The notes: generated by a model not told the origin, from the sequence alone. Shown: positions 35,385 to 44,767, numbered from the stretch's first letter. The stretch: DNA of 64,000 nt from Candidatus Protochlamydia phocaeensis (GCF_001545115.1 NZ_FCNU01000030.1:32976-96975); one strand, 5' to 3'. A program made the numbers and translations.

Positions 35385-37619
35385 ATGCAAGAACTCAATA
35401 TAGAGAAAATTCTTAAACTTATTCAGCCTGATGGAATGCTCAGCCAGGCATTAAAGGGATTTGAATCTCGTCCACAGCAGCACCAAATGATGACAAATGT
35501 CATCCAAGCCTATAACCAGGACTTAGTCTCTTTAATTGAAGCCGGCACGGGGACGGGCAAAAGCCTGGCCTATCTCATTCCGGCCTTAATATGGGCAGCG
35601 CGCTTCAATGAGCGGACAGTCATTTCCACCAATACGATCACGTTGCAAGAACAGCTGATCCACAAAGACATCCCCCATTTGCTGGAAGCGTTGAATTTGA
35701 ATCTCAAAGTCGTATTAGTCAAAGGGATGAATAATTATGTTTGCCTGCGCAAATTAGAAGACGCGCAGACAGAACTTCGCCTTTTTCCTACAGAGGAAAA
35801 GGAAGAAGTGGAAAAAGTGAATCAATGGTGCCAAGGAGCGATAGAAGGATCGCGCTCGGAAATGCCATTCGTTCCTTCTCCTTCCGTTTGGGATCGCATT
35901 GGAGCGGAAAGCGAAGCTTGCTTGCATCACGAGTGCCCTTACTATCAGCAATGCTATTTCTTCAAGGCTAGGCGCCAAGCTCAAGATGCGCATGTGCTGG
36001 TCGCCAACCATCACCTTTTATTTGCCGATCTCGTGAGACGGGCCGAAACCAATAATTACAGCGAAGCCTGCCTATTGCCTATCTATAGGCGCATTATTCT
36101 AGATGAAGCGCATCACATTGAAGATATTGCGACCGAGTATTTTGCCGCCCGCTTGCACCGCGTAGAACTGATGCGCACCCTGGGCCGGCTCGCTTCCGAT
36201 CGGCATGGCTCCCAGCAAGGCAAGCTGCTCATTTTAAAAGAAAAACTCCAATCGCTCTTCAACAAAACGCCTCCCCGGGACGTTGCTCAGATCATTAGCC
36301 GCTTGACCATTGATCTACCGGCATTAAGGCACCTGTTATTGGAACAGATCAACCACACTTTTGATGCCTTTGCACACTTCATCGAATCAATCAATCAGCC
36401 ACTCAATCAGCTGTTCCCGGAAGAGGCTTCCCCGACGCCGGAAAAAAAGCTTAGAATTGTGAAGGACCATTTAAGCCACCCTAAATGGAAAGAAGACATT
36501 CTGCCTCATACGACCAAATTGATTGCAGCCCTTAAGCAATACAGGCAAACAATAAGCAGCTTGGAAGGAGATCTTAAATTAATTGAAAATGACCGCCTGC
36601 AAGAACAAACCAAAGGCATGCGCTTGGATATTCAGGCGCTGGCTTACCGCCTCGAAATAGCCATTTCTTTGTTGGATAACTTTATCTCTGACCTCCAAAA
36701 CGCCAATAAGGTCAGATGGATTGAAGCGCACAAGCTCAAGAGTCTGCTGAATGTTCATTTGGTAGACGCTGATTTAGATATTTCCAAAGCGCTGGTGAAT
36801 TTTCTTTTTAGTAAATTTTCTACCGTCATTTTATGCAGCGCGACTTTGGCGTCCAATCAACAATTCCAATTTGTCCGCCAGCGCTTAGGCTTGACAGAGA
36901 GATTGCTGCCTCAAAGGAAAGTGACCGAGCATATCTATGATTCTCCTTTTAATTACCGCCAACAAGCCTTGCTTGTTGTGCCAACCGATATGCCGCCTCC
37001 CTCTCACCCCGACTTTAACGCTTTAGCTTACGAAAATATTTGGAACGCGATTCAAGCGAGCCGTGGACAAGCGTTTGTCCTCTTTACGTCTTATACCATG
37101 CTTCAAAACTGCTATGAGGCCTTGAGTAAAAAGTTTCAAGACCACCGTTATCCTCTCTTCAAACAAGGAGATGACAGCCGTCAAACACTTTTGAATAAAT
37201 TCAAAAAGACAGACCGCGCTGTCTTATTTGGAACGGACTCTTTCTGGGAAGGGGTTGATGTAGCAGGCGATGCATTGCGCTGCGTCATTATTGTCAAATT
37301 GCCTTTTAAAGTTCCAAGCGAGCCCATTATCCAAGCGCGCACGGAAGCCATTATGGAAAGAGGAGGCGATCCTTTTTTTGAATTTTCCGTGCCCCATGCG
37401 ATTGTTAAATTTAAACAGGGCTTTGGCCGCTTGATCCGCAATAAATCGGACCGCGGCTGTATCGTCTGCTTGGATAACCGTTTAGTGACAAAAGGCTATG
37501 GAAGACTTTTCCTCAATAGTCTTCCCCCTTGCGAAAAAGTTTTTGCCAATGGCGCTCATTTATGGAGCAAAATGCACGATTTTTATCGCAAAACTTATCA
37601 TCTCGTCAAAAATAATTGA
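35385..37619 (+). CDS. DinG/Rad3-type ATP-dependent DNA helicase with Fe-S cluster site
   Basis: 744 residues, superfamily 2 XPD-like. Walker A EAGTGTGKSLAYLIP (residues 52-66), four Cys at 120, 179, 184 and 190 in the spacing of the XPD/DinG 4Fe-4S domain, DEAH box at 240-243 (ILDEAHHIED), and C-terminal helicase motifs LFGTDSFWEGVDVAGDAL (motif V) and QGFGRLIRNKSDRG (motif VI). It unwinds 5' to 3', acting on damaged DNA, D-loops or R-loops. The cluster would be supplied by the Suf system. Upstream 294 bp holds nothing recognisable. Confidence 0.92.
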   Translation: MQELNIEKILKLIQPDGMLSQALKGFESRPQQHQMMTNVIQAYNQDLVSLIEAGTGTGKSLAYLIPALIWAARFNERTVISTNTITLQEQLIHKDIPHLLEALNLNLKVVLVKGMNNYVCLRKLEDAQTELRLFPTEEKEEVEKVNQWCQGAIEGSRSEMPFVPSPSVWDRIGAESEACLHHECPYYQQCYFFKARRQAQDAHVLVANHHLLFADLVRRAETNNYSEACLLPIYRRIILDEAHHIEDIATEYFAARLHRVELMRTLGRLASDRHGSQQGKLLILKEKLQSLFNKTPPRDVAQIISRLTIDLPALRHLLLEQINHTFDAFAHFIESINQPLNQLFPEEASPTPEKKLRIVKDHLSHPKWKEDILPHTTKLIAALKQYRQTISSLEGDLKLIENDRLQEQTKGMRLDIQALAYRLEIAISLLDNFISDLQNANKVRWIEAHKLKSLLNVHLVDADLDISKALVNFLFSKFSTVILCSATLASNQQFQFVRQRLGLTERLLPQRKVTEHIYDSPFNYRQQALLVVPTDMPPPSHPDFNALAYENIWNAIQASRGQAFVLFTSYTMLQNCYEALSKKFQDHRYPLFKQGDDSRQTLLNKFKKTDRAVLFGTDSFWEGVDVAGDALRCVIIVKLPFKVPSEPIIQARTEAIMERGGDPFFEFSVPHAIVKFKQGFGRLIRNKSDRGCIVCLDNRLVTKGYGRLFLNSLPPCEKVFANGAHLWSKMHDFYRKTYHLVKNN

Positions 37620-37631
37620 AAATAAACGATT

Positions 37632-37660
37632 TGCATTCTCAAACTTTTTAAGAGAATGCA
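37632..37660. other. Weak hairpin after the helicase gene, next to a repeat-B fragment
   Basis: TGCATTCTC (37632-37640) pairs with GAGAATGCA (37652-37660); no T-run follows. Directly downstream, AACAGCTAATGGCCTAGATTCGAGTTC (37667-37693) is the right end of repeat B in inverted orientation. Confidence 0.4.
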
Positions 37661-37754
37661 TAAAAACAGCTAATGGCCTAGATTCGAGTTCTTTTTTTTA
37701 AAAAAATAAGTATAAGAAAGAGAAAACTTAAAAATCTTTAGCGGCGCCATAAGC

Positions 37755-38969
37755 ATGCTATCTATTAAAAATTGCCATTTAAACGCGTCATTTTTGCTCG
37801 ATGGGCTCGATCGGCCGGCCGGCCTCTATCTGCGTTCTGCGGGATGGCTTTTATGCGGCATCCTATCGCTACTCTTTTGCCTGTCTTTCAAAATGAAAGA
37901 CAGAAAGGTCGCTCTTCCAAGCGTAAAAAAATCCACTGTATGGATGGTCGGCACTGTTTTTTGCAAAGACTTGAAGAAACAATTTTCCGTTCTAGGAGAA
38001 CGCGGCTCTTTCTCTTTTTGTTCCTCACGCGTATGGCTTCTTTTTCCTTGGAAAAATTTTCTAGATAATTTAGGCCAAGAAAAAGCCGCCTTTTCCTTTT
38101 CTCGCCAAAAAGACACCCTTTATAACTGGGAAAGCCTTGTCCCTATCTCACTCCTATGCTTATGTGTTTTTTTGATTGCATGCGCCCTGGCTTTCTGGGG
38201 CATGGCCATTTCATCCCGGCTCCGTCAAGCTAAAAAGCAAGAGGAGGAAGAGGCTGACCAAAAAAGACAGCCGCTTAAAGAAACTGAAATTGAACAGCTC
38301 GAACTATTTTCTTTAATCGCCTCACATGATCTAAAAGAGCCTTTATATAAGATCATGTCATTTGCAGATTTATTAAAATCGAACTATGCACAGATTTTAG
38401 ACGACAAAGGAAAAGACTATCTAGAGCGCCTGCTCAATTCATGCCAGCAAATGAAGCTTATTACCGATAGAATTCTCGAATTTTCAAGGGTGATGACCGC
38501 AACTCATCCTTTTGAGCCCGTTCATTTATCACAAATCGTTGCAAATGCCCTTCATGAATTGGCAGACTCCATCAACAGCAAGCAAGCTCAAGTAGAGGTC
38601 TCCCCTCTTCCTGTCATAGAAGGAGACCCGGCTCAACTATCTCAATTATTTATCCATCTGATTGAAAATTCGCTTAAATTTAGCCGTCCAAGCATTCCCC
38701 CTCATATTATTATTTATCAAAGCAAAGCGGAAGGCAAAGGGATCGAAGTGGTGGTTTCTGATAATGGCATCGGTTTTGATGAGAAATATTTACATAAATT
38801 ATTTAAGCCCTTTCAGCGCTTGCATAGCTCCAGTCATTATGAAGGCATAGGCATGAGCTTAGCCATCTGTCAAAAAATCATGCTTAGACATGGCGGAAAA
38901 ATTTCTGCCAGCAGTCAATTGAATCAAGGAACAACATTCCATCTTTTTTTTCCCTATCTAAATCAATAG
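37755..38969 (+). CDS. Membrane-bound sensor histidine kinase
   Basis: 404 residues. Two membrane helices at about 25-46 and 128-152 enclose an 80-residue loop, probably outside the cytoplasm. A short coiled coil leads to the HisKA domain with H-box ASHDLKEPL (His191). The HATPase domain has N-box LIENSLKFS, G1 SDNGIGFD and G2 EGIGMSLAICQ. The type resembles phytochrome-like kinases that signal to Rcp-type single-domain regulators, which fits the next gene. The input signal is unknown and the loop has no recognised domain. Confidence 0.9.
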   Translation: MLSIKNCHLNASFLLDGLDRPAGLYLRSAGWLLCGILSLLFCLSFKMKDRKVALPSVKKSTVWMVGTVFCKDLKKQFSVLGERGSFSFCSSRVWLLFPWKNFLDNLGQEKAAFSFSRQKDTLYNWESLVPISLLCLCVFLIACALAFWGMAISSRLRQAKKQEEEEADQKRQPLKETEIEQLELFSLIASHDLKEPLYKIMSFADLLKSNYAQILDDKGKDYLERLLNSCQQMKLITDRILEFSRVMTATHPFEPVHLSQIVANALHELADSINSKQAQVEVSPLPVIEGDPAQLSQLFIHLIENSLKFSRPSIPPHIIIYQSKAEGKGIEVVVSDNGIGFDEKYLHKLFKPFQRLHSSSHYEGIGMSLAICQKIMLRHGGKISASSQLNQGTTFHLFFPYLNQ

Positions 38970-38976
38970 GATGCTT

Positions 38977-39438
38977 ATGACCCTTTCTCATTCAGATACA
39001 ATTTCTATTCTCTTAGCGGAAGACGATGACGATCAATTTTTTATTATAAAAACAGTCTTCGAAAAGCTTCTTCTGGTCAATGAACTGCACCGGGTTAATG
39101 ATGGAGAAGAATTAATGGATTATCTTCTTCGCAGAGGAGAATATGCGCTTCCCAATAAAGCTCCCCGTCCAGAGCTCATCTTACTGGATTTAAATATGCC
39201 CAAAAAGAATGGGCTAGAAGCCTTAAAGGAAATTCGCAACCATCCTGACCTTTGCCATACTCCTGTTGTTGTTTTGACGGCTTTGACAGACCAGGACACA
39301 ATAAGAATGTGCTATGCCGCCGGGGCAAACTCTTATATTGCCAAACCTGTAGGGCCGGAAGGATTGGTCCGCGCATTAAAAGATCTTAGAACCTATTGGT
39401 TTCAACTTGTCAAGCTGCCGCCGGGTAATAAGGAATAA
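38977..39438 (+). CDS. Single-domain response regulator (Rcp1-like)
   Basis: 153 residues, receiver domain only. Acidic pair AEDDDDQ, phospho-acceptor Asp in LLDLNMPKKNG (about residue 71), Thr in VLTALTD and Lys in YIAKPVG. The extended loop between helix 2 and strand 3 (LLRRGEYALPNKAPRP) is typical of Rcp1-like regulators. No DNA-binding domain, so output must be via protein contact. An ATG at 38971 is possible, but AGGA is correctly spaced for 38977. It follows the kinase stop by 7 bp; the pair forms a two-component system. Confidence 0.92.
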   Translation: MTLSHSDTISILLAEDDDDQFFIIKTVFEKLLLVNELHRVNDGEELMDYLLRRGEYALPNKAPRPELILLDLNMPKKNGLEALKEIRNHPDLCHTPVVVLTALTDQDTIRMCYAAGANSYIAKPVGPEGLVRALKDLRTYWFQLVKLPPGNKE

Positions 39439-39444
39439 TCAGAC

Positions 39445-39498
39445 GAGTTTGGAGTTTTGCTCTTCTGACGCAGTCGAAAGAGCAAAAACTCCAAACTC
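39445..39498. terminator. Palindrome after the two-component operon, short repeat-A derivative
   Basis: GAGTTTGGAGTTTTGCTCTT (39445-39464) pairs with the sequence at 39478-39498, its inverse apart from one extra A. The right part (GACGCAGTCGAAAGAGCAAAAACTCCAAACTC) matches the right arm of full repeat A at 44588-44738, so this is an internal-deletion form. It probably acts as terminator. Confidence 0.65.
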
Positions 39499-39669
39499 AA
39501 GTTAATAGTCCTTTTCTTTAAAATTAAAATTTTATATAGATTTCTCCTATCACATATCCTAGATTCCATCATGTCTATTATTCTAATTTTTTGTTTAACC
39601 TTGCTTGCAAACCCCTTGTCAATTCTTTATTCTGAAACCTTATTTGAAATTCCTTCAGAGCATGAAAAT

Positions 39670-40674
39670 ATGTTACAACAACACTCCTTCCGCATCTTAG
39701 GCGTGGGCGCTGCCTGCATTGATTTGCTTGTCCCTGTCGAAGAGCAATTCCTTGCGCATGTGCCGGGAGAAAAAGGGGGCTCGCAAGCCATTGAATTTGA
39801 AAAGCTCAATCACATTATCGCCCTAAGCGGCAGCTCTCCGCAAATTGCAACAGGCGGCAGCTGTGCAAACACCATTAAAGGCTTGGCCAATTTGGGAGAG
39901 CGCTGCGGCTTTCTCAGCCACATGGGCAGCGACTCTTTAGGAGAACATTTTTCCCATCAAATAAAGAAACTAGGAATTGTCGGTTTATTTTCGACTTCCT
40001 CTTTGCCTACCGCTCGGGTCTTATGCTTAATTACTCCTGACGGCCAACGGACGATGCGTTTTTTTGCTGGATCAAGCGAAGAGATGTCCGATCGCTACAT
40101 TCATCCAGACTACTTCAAAGGCGTTCGACACGTTCACCTAGAGGCTTATTTTTTACGCAATGGCCCTTTGCTCCAGCGCATTATGGAATTGGCCAAAAAA
40201 GCAGGCGCTACAATCTCTTTAGATGTATCAAGCTTTGAAATCATCCGACAGTACCACCAGACTTTGCATGCCCTGCTTTCCACTTACGTCGATGTTGTGT
40301 TTGCAAATGAAAACGAGGTGAAGGAGCTGACGGGATTATCAGCTTTTGAGGGATGCGGTAAATTGCAAGAAATTTGTCCCATTGCTGTAGTTTTAATGGG
40401 AGAAAGGGGCTGTCTTGTCGGCCATCAAGGCCGCATTGTTCATAGTCCCGCCTTTCCTGCCAAAGTCATCGATTCAACGGGAGCGGGGGATCTTTTTGCC
40501 AGCGGTTTTTTATATGGCTATATCCGGGAATACCCTTTAGAAGCCTGTGCACGCTTGGGTAATCGCCTAGGCAGTGCGATTGTCGAAGTCAAGGGAGCCG
40601 ATCTTCCGGAAGGCAAATGGCAAGAGCTGCGCGCCCTCATCGCTTATGAAGCCCCGGTCAATAATGACAGGTGA
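39670..40674 (+). CDS. PfkB-family sugar/nucleoside kinase
   Basis: 334 residues from the chosen start. RILGVGAACIDLLVPV opens the ribokinase fold; GGSCANTIKGLANLG (signature 1 region, substrate binding) and VIDSTGAGDLFASGF (signature 2 with catalytic Asp) are intact. Adenosine kinase, ribokinase and fructokinase are all possible; the long lid region and GGSCANT are closest to adenosine-kinase-like members. An ATG at 39571 would add 33 residues that look like a signal peptide without a ribosome binding site; I prefer 39670, where the fold starts within six residues, but export cannot be excluded. Confidence 0.85.
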   Translation: MLQQHSFRILGVGAACIDLLVPVEEQFLAHVPGEKGGSQAIEFEKLNHIIALSGSSPQIATGGSCANTIKGLANLGERCGFLSHMGSDSLGEHFSHQIKKLGIVGLFSTSSLPTARVLCLITPDGQRTMRFFAGSSEEMSDRYIHPDYFKGVRHVHLEAYFLRNGPLLQRIMELAKKAGATISLDVSSFEIIRQYHQTLHALLSTYVDVVFANENEVKELTGLSAFEGCGKLQEICPIAVVLMGERGCLVGHQGRIVHSPAFPAKVIDSTGAGDLFASGFLYGYIREYPLEACARLGNRLGSAIVEVKGADLPEGKWQELRALIAYEAPVNNDR

Positions 40675-40711
40675 AAAGAGCAATCGAGCACGTATGATTT
40701 GAGAAACGCTT

Positions 40712-41038
40712 ATGTCCAGTCCCTCCGCTTCCCTTACGCATCCCCTTCCTTCAAATTGGGAACCGCCTGTCCAAGAACAGAAAGCAAGCCCCCCTTTACC
40801 TTCTATAGATTTTGCAATTACAGCACTTGCACAAACCGTTTTGCCCGCTTCAGACATACAACCTGAATCGAATCAGCCAACTATCAGAACAGATCGATTA
40901 AAGCAAATGGAACGTTCGCCTCCCCTATCGCAGAATGATTCAAAAGAGAAACCGGCAAGGAAACTGCCGCCGCGCAAACAGCGCACGTATTTTCCAGCAG
41001 GAGAATATTATTTTTTTTTACCTTCTCAATTAAATTAG
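40712..41038 (+). CDS. Proline-rich disordered hypothetical protein
   Basis: 108 residues, 37 bp after the PfkB gene on the same strand. Rich in Pro, Ser and Gln, with basic C-terminal KLPPRKQRTYFPAG. It seems intrinsically disordered for its full length. TGAGAAAC lies before the ATG, a weak site. No family recognised. It could be a small secreted or regulatory protein or a non-functional open frame. Confidence 0.45.
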   Translation: MSSPSASLTHPLPSNWEPPVQEQKASPPLPSIDFAITALAQTVLPASDIQPESNQPTIRTDRLKQMERSPPLSQNDSKEKPARKLPPRKQRTYFPAGEYYFFLPSQLN

Positions 41039-41055
41039 GAAAGGCGGTTCTGACT

Positions 41056-42567
41056 TCATTCATTCTGCAAGTGGTGGGCTTGATAAAAAGCATCGAAAGA
41101 GTGTCGATTCAAATGCCCTATCGTTGCCTTATGCAGGATGCGAGCCACTAGTTTTCTTAACCATTCCAGCTGTTGTCCGCATCTGATTTCTGCCTCTAAT
41201 TCCTGACTTTCATAATAATTATACGCTTTCAGCGTCGTTTGGCGGGTATGAGCCTTGGGAAAAGAAATCAACAGCTTAAAAATGCGTTTAATTAATGAAT
41301 GCTGGGCACATGATAGCGTGCATCGGTTCGCTTCTGCCGACCTGTTTGATGGCTGCTCCGATGCCGGTAAAAGATAATATATGTTTGTATTAGCCGCTCC
41401 TACATGAAGATGGGCGCCTCCGACAAAAGGAATATAATCGATCTCGTCAGCCTCATCTCGGCCGCCGTTGCGGACAATGCGGATCAAAGGCTTTGCTTTG
41501 CCTCCTTCTTGGACAGCTTGCTGAAAGACTTCATGGACTTTCTCTGGAACGCCGACTGAACAATGCGTTTCAAGCTTGTGAACTTCTGTTTGAGTAAGCC
41601 CCATAATAAGAGTGGTCAAATATTGGGCATGCCCACCACCCAAGCTCTTGCCAAAAATATCTACTTGCTGGATATGAGAGTCTCTCAAATAGGCTGCTAA
41701 TTCTGGCCAGATGGTTTGAATGCCAAGCATGCCCAGCTCCAGCTGAAGATCATTTATACCCGATAGTAAACCGCTGCTTGCTTGCAATCTAAAAGCCGTG
41801 CCGCGGCAAAGTAAAATGGGCTTTTCTCTTCCTGTCAATTCGCGCAGAGCGCTGACATAAGCGCCGCCACCTGTAAAAATGCGATCGACGACATAATAGC
41901 CATTATGCAGGCGAATAATTGTCCCAATAGGAGGCTCGCGATCCCCCAAGCGGGAAGTGAGAATCTCCCCTTCCTTTAGATGATGGGCCAAATCCAGTTT
42001 TTTTTCTTCCGCGTTATCTTTCCACAATTTAAGAATGGTCCATATCCGCTCTTTCAACCCTTTATAACCTTTTCCACTAGTTGCAATCATATCGTGATAG
42101 TGAATCTCAGAAGAATTGAGTAAAAAATGCTCTAGCGCTTCAAAAGGAACAAGCGAAGCATATAACTGATCCATCTCTTCTGTTGTCATTGCGCTTAATT
42201 GCTTGCCTTGCCGCTGAGCCGCTTCTTCTAGATCTTCTAAACGCACATCTCCCAATCCGACCAAAATTTTATTTAGAATATCCGGTGTTAAGCCAATTCG
42301 ACTGGATTGAATTTTTTTATAGGGAAGGGCTAATTCCTTGCGATGAATGATCCGTTCGAAGCGCTCTGCCCCTACCGCCTGTTTAAGAGATTCAAATGAA
42401 TCCCTATTTGTTTGAAAAGCGCTGCAAAAAAAGGGAAGGAAAGCCCTCCAAGCAGAAGCGACTTTAATTTCAATGAGCCGCCTCCCTCCTTGATCCTCTG
42501 TAGGAGAAGAATCGGGGATTAAGATAGAGGAAGGCGAAGATAAAAGATTAAATATCATACAATTCAA
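41056..42567 (-). CDS. Class 3 lipase-like alpha/beta hydrolase
   Basis: 503 residues, no signal peptide. Residues about 220-390 follow the Lipase_3 layout: substrate-access strand with LLCRGTAFR (255-259), nucleophile elbow GKSLGGGHAQYLT with Ser308, an acidic stretch RDEADEIDYIPF (about 370-381) for the Asp, and GAHLHVGA with His386/388 for the His. The flanking 220 N-terminal and 110 C-terminal residues are helical and unknown. Lysophospholipase or triacylglycerol lipase activity is plausible. Absence of a Sec signal and large extra domains would fit a T3SS effector, which is inference. Confidence 0.65.
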   Translation of the reverse strand: MNCMIFNLLSSPSSILIPDSSPTEDQGGRRLIEIKVASAWRAFLPFFCSAFQTNRDSFESLKQAVGAERFERIIHRKELALPYKKIQSSRIGLTPDILNKILVGLGDVRLEDLEEAAQRQGKQLSAMTTEEMDQLYASLVPFEALEHFLLNSSEIHYHDMIATSGKGYKGLKERIWTILKLWKDNAEEKKLDLAHHLKEGEILTSRLGDREPPIGTIIRLHNGYYVVDRIFTGGGAYVSALRELTGREKPILLCRGTAFRLQASSGLLSGINDLQLELGMLGIQTIWPELAAYLRDSHIQQVDIFGKSLGGGHAQYLTTLIMGLTQTEVHKLETHCSVGVPEKVHEVFQQAVQEGGKAKPLIRIVRNGGRDEADEIDYIPFVGGAHLHVGAANTNIYYLLPASEQPSNRSAEANRCTLSCAQHSLIKRIFKLLISFPKAHTRQTTLKAYNYYESQELEAEIRCGQQLEWLRKLVARILHKATIGHLNRHSFDAFYQAHHLQNE

Positions 42568-42614
42568 CCATTAATTTTTTATTATTAAATGAATAAAAAC
42601 CATCTACTCAATTT

Positions 42615-44021
42615 TCAATTTTGCAGTAGAGCAGGCTCCTCTGCCTTCTTAATTGACAGCGCTTTCAGCCATTTTCCCGAACGATAACGCATCTGATAAA
42701 GCACGCAAGCCAAGATAGAATTAGCAACGATGATGCTCCAACCATTAATGGCACTCCCCTTTTGAATAACCATAAAGAGCACATAAGTCGGCAATAGATA
42801 GAATAGCCAATTGAGGATAAGACTTGCATATAGCAAAAACTTTGTATCGCCGCTAGCTGTTAGTAATCCAATATAAATCCAGCTCAATCCATCAAATAAA
42901 AAGAATAAGCTCAACAGGCACAAGCTCCACTGCATCTCATGCAAGAAAGATGGACTAAGCAGAAGCGCGCGGTCGCTTTCGGAAAAAAATAGGGGGACAA
43001 GAGTAGGCCAAAAAACCGCTAAAATTAGGCCGAACGCACAGAAAAGCAAGACTTGCATGAGCATGGCCGATTTCAACACTTTACCAATCCAAACATTTTG
43101 CTGGCCGCCAATTAAATTGGAAACAATTGAGGACACACCTTTGGAAAGCCCTTCTATGATAAAGCTGACAAGTAAATAAAAGCTTTGGACAATTCCCACA
43201 ACGGTCAAGGTCTCCGAACTGGATAAAGAAATCAGTTGAAAAAATACAAAATGGGCCACAAGCTCTAAAAACCGGCCAACTCCCGCCGGGGCCCCAATAC
43301 TAAAGCCTTCTTTGAAGACGGAAAAATTAAATTGCCAGCAAGCCGTTCCATAATACTCTCGATGGGATTTTTTCAAGAATAGCCCCATTAAAAATAGCGT
43401 CTGCAATACCTGAGAGAGTCCTGTCGCAAGGGCGGCTCCCTTGATTCCCATTTCGGGAAAAGGCCCCCATCCAAAAATTAAGGCTACATCCAATCCGATA
43501 TTGGCCATATTTCCTAGCAAGGCACTCCAAGTCACCATCCTAACCTGGCCAATGCCAATAAAAAACCCCATCAAGGCCAGCGTCGAACAAAAGAATGGAG
43601 CAAAGACAATCATCCATTTAAAATAGAGCTCCTCTAAAAGCCTATTTTCGCCTTCCCGAAATAAAAAACCGGGCATTCCCTCAGCCATTCCCCAAAAAAA
43701 GGGCACGGTAAAAACAGATAACCAGATCATTTGCCAAACCGGTATGCCGACTTCTTTCAACTTTCCGGCTCCATGATGGCGTCCGACAAAAACTTCGGAA
43801 ATCCCTGCAATAATAAGAGGAATGACCATGACAACATAAATGGCTATTCCGGCTGTTACAGCTCCATTGAGAGCCGCTGCCGAATAACGGGCTAACAAAA
43901 ACCGATCGGCAAACATCATGAGGCTGCCTGATAGCAAACCCAGCATGAGCGGCCAAGAAATCGCTCCAATTTCTTTTAAACTTCCAATGGGATAACGAGT
44001 CAGCTGATAGGAATGATGCAT
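42615..44021 (-). CDS. MATE-family efflux transporter, second copy
   Basis: 468 residues with about 12 membrane segments. LTRYPIGSLKEIGAISWPLMLGLLSGSLMMFADRFLLARYS corresponds to the opening of the MATE protein at 1481-2854 (shared LxR(F/Y)PxGSL.E and DR.(F)LARYS). The two proteins keep the same length and loop pattern and are ancient paralogues. A TTG at 44036 extends the frame by five codons, so ATG 44021 is chosen. Monocistronic between the lipase-like gene and a divergent small membrane protein gene. Confidence 0.9.
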   Translation of the reverse strand: MHHSYQLTRYPIGSLKEIGAISWPLMLGLLSGSLMMFADRFLLARYSAAALNGAVTAGIAIYVVMVIPLIIAGISEVFVGRHHGAGKLKEVGIPVWQMIWLSVFTVPFFWGMAEGMPGFLFREGENRLLEELYFKWMIVFAPFFCSTLALMGFFIGIGQVRMVTWSALLGNMANIGLDVALIFGWGPFPEMGIKGAALATGLSQVLQTLFLMGLFLKKSHREYYGTACWQFNFSVFKEGFSIGAPAGVGRFLELVAHFVFFQLISLSSSETLTVVGIVQSFYLLVSFIIEGLSKGVSSIVSNLIGGQQNVWIGKVLKSAMLMQVLLFCAFGLILAVFWPTLVPLFFSESDRALLLSPSFLHEMQWSLCLLSLFFLFDGLSWIYIGLLTASGDTKFLLYASLILNWLFYLLPTYVLFMVIQKGSAINGWSIIVANSILACVLYQMRYRSGKWLKALSIKKAEEPALLQN

Positions 44022-44158
44022 GATAAAGATAATCAATTAGATTTCTATAAAAAATTATATTTTACTATTAAATGATTTATCAAACCATACAATTTTATTA
44101 ACATTATAAAAATTAAAACGATCGACAATACAATCTCAATAAAACTAATAAATTTATC

Positions 44159-44187
44159 TTTACAAACAAGGAACATTTAAATAGATT
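44159..44187 (+). promoter_or_regulatory. Predicted promoter of the 121-residue membrane protein
   Basis: TTTACA, 17-base spacer, TAGATT, placed 34 bp before the ATG at 44221. The -35 element is five of six, the -10 four of six. Confidence 0.45.
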
Positions 44188-44220
44188 TACTACTTATAAA
44201 CCTTATTCAGGAGTGAAGCG

Positions 44221-44586
44221 ATGACATTTAATGTTCCCAAATGGTCAGAAATTCCAGTCCAGTCCTTGGTGGTTGCAGGAGCGAGCTATCTGTATAGTTT
44301 GGCGTTTAAGACAGATTCCTTACAGACAATAAAAGCTTTTGTTATTTGGCAAGTCGCTAATGATGTTTTCCAAAAGCTTGCCGATTTAGCGATTAGCAAT
44401 AGGACTGTTAGCGGAACACTCATCACGATGACGACAGGGATCATCGATACGGTAGCCATTATGGCGTTGCGCCAGCTAAAAATCATTGGCACAACAGGGA
44501 CCGTTCTTTTGGGACTATTAACCTTTGCTCGCTTTGTCAATAGGCTTGAAATTGTAACGGGAGAAACTGCGGCAAGAAGAGTATAA
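44221..44586 (+). CDS. Small membrane protein, Inc-like topology
   Basis: 121 residues. Hydrophobic stretches at about 12-28, 68-85 and 88-103; the last two are close together, giving a bilobed hairpin as in chlamydial inclusion-membrane (Inc) proteins, which are T3SS substrates. AGGAG is well placed before the ATG and a promoter is seen. No family recognised. A full-length repeat A starts directly after its stop codon. Inc assignment is a topology guess. Confidence 0.6.
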   Translation: MTFNVPKWSEIPVQSLVVAGASYLYSLAFKTDSLQTIKAFVIWQVANDVFQKLADLAISNRTVSGTLITMTTGIIDTVAIMALRQLKIIGTTGTVLLGLLTFARFVNRLEIVTGETAARRV

Positions 44587-44587
44587 G

Positions 44588-44738
44588 AACCTGAGTTTGG
44601 CGTTTTTTTACCCTTTGGACTGACGTGACAGCTCTTGCAGATGAAAATGGCAAGACGTTTTAATATTGATCGCCTTGCCATTTGTTTATCTCCGCGGCTT
44701 TGACGCAATCGAAAGAGCAAAAAACCCAAACTCAGGTT
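44588..44738. repeat. Repeat family A, full-length copy 1 (MITE-like)
   Basis: 151 bp with perfect 13-bp terminal inverted repeats AACCTGAGTTTGG / CCAAACTCAGGTT. An inner palindrome AAATGGCAAG ... CTTGCCATTT allows a cruciform. No coding capacity. The second full copy is at 57426-57588; partial forms are near 1368, 30680, 39445 and 60391. Confidence 0.8.
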
Positions 44739-44767
44739 AACAAGGCCTCTTGCCAGGAAGCTTTATA

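Noticed and set aside
35252..35413. Short frame upstream of the DinG-type helicase
   Set aside because: Overlaps the helicase start in another frame; no support beyond being open.
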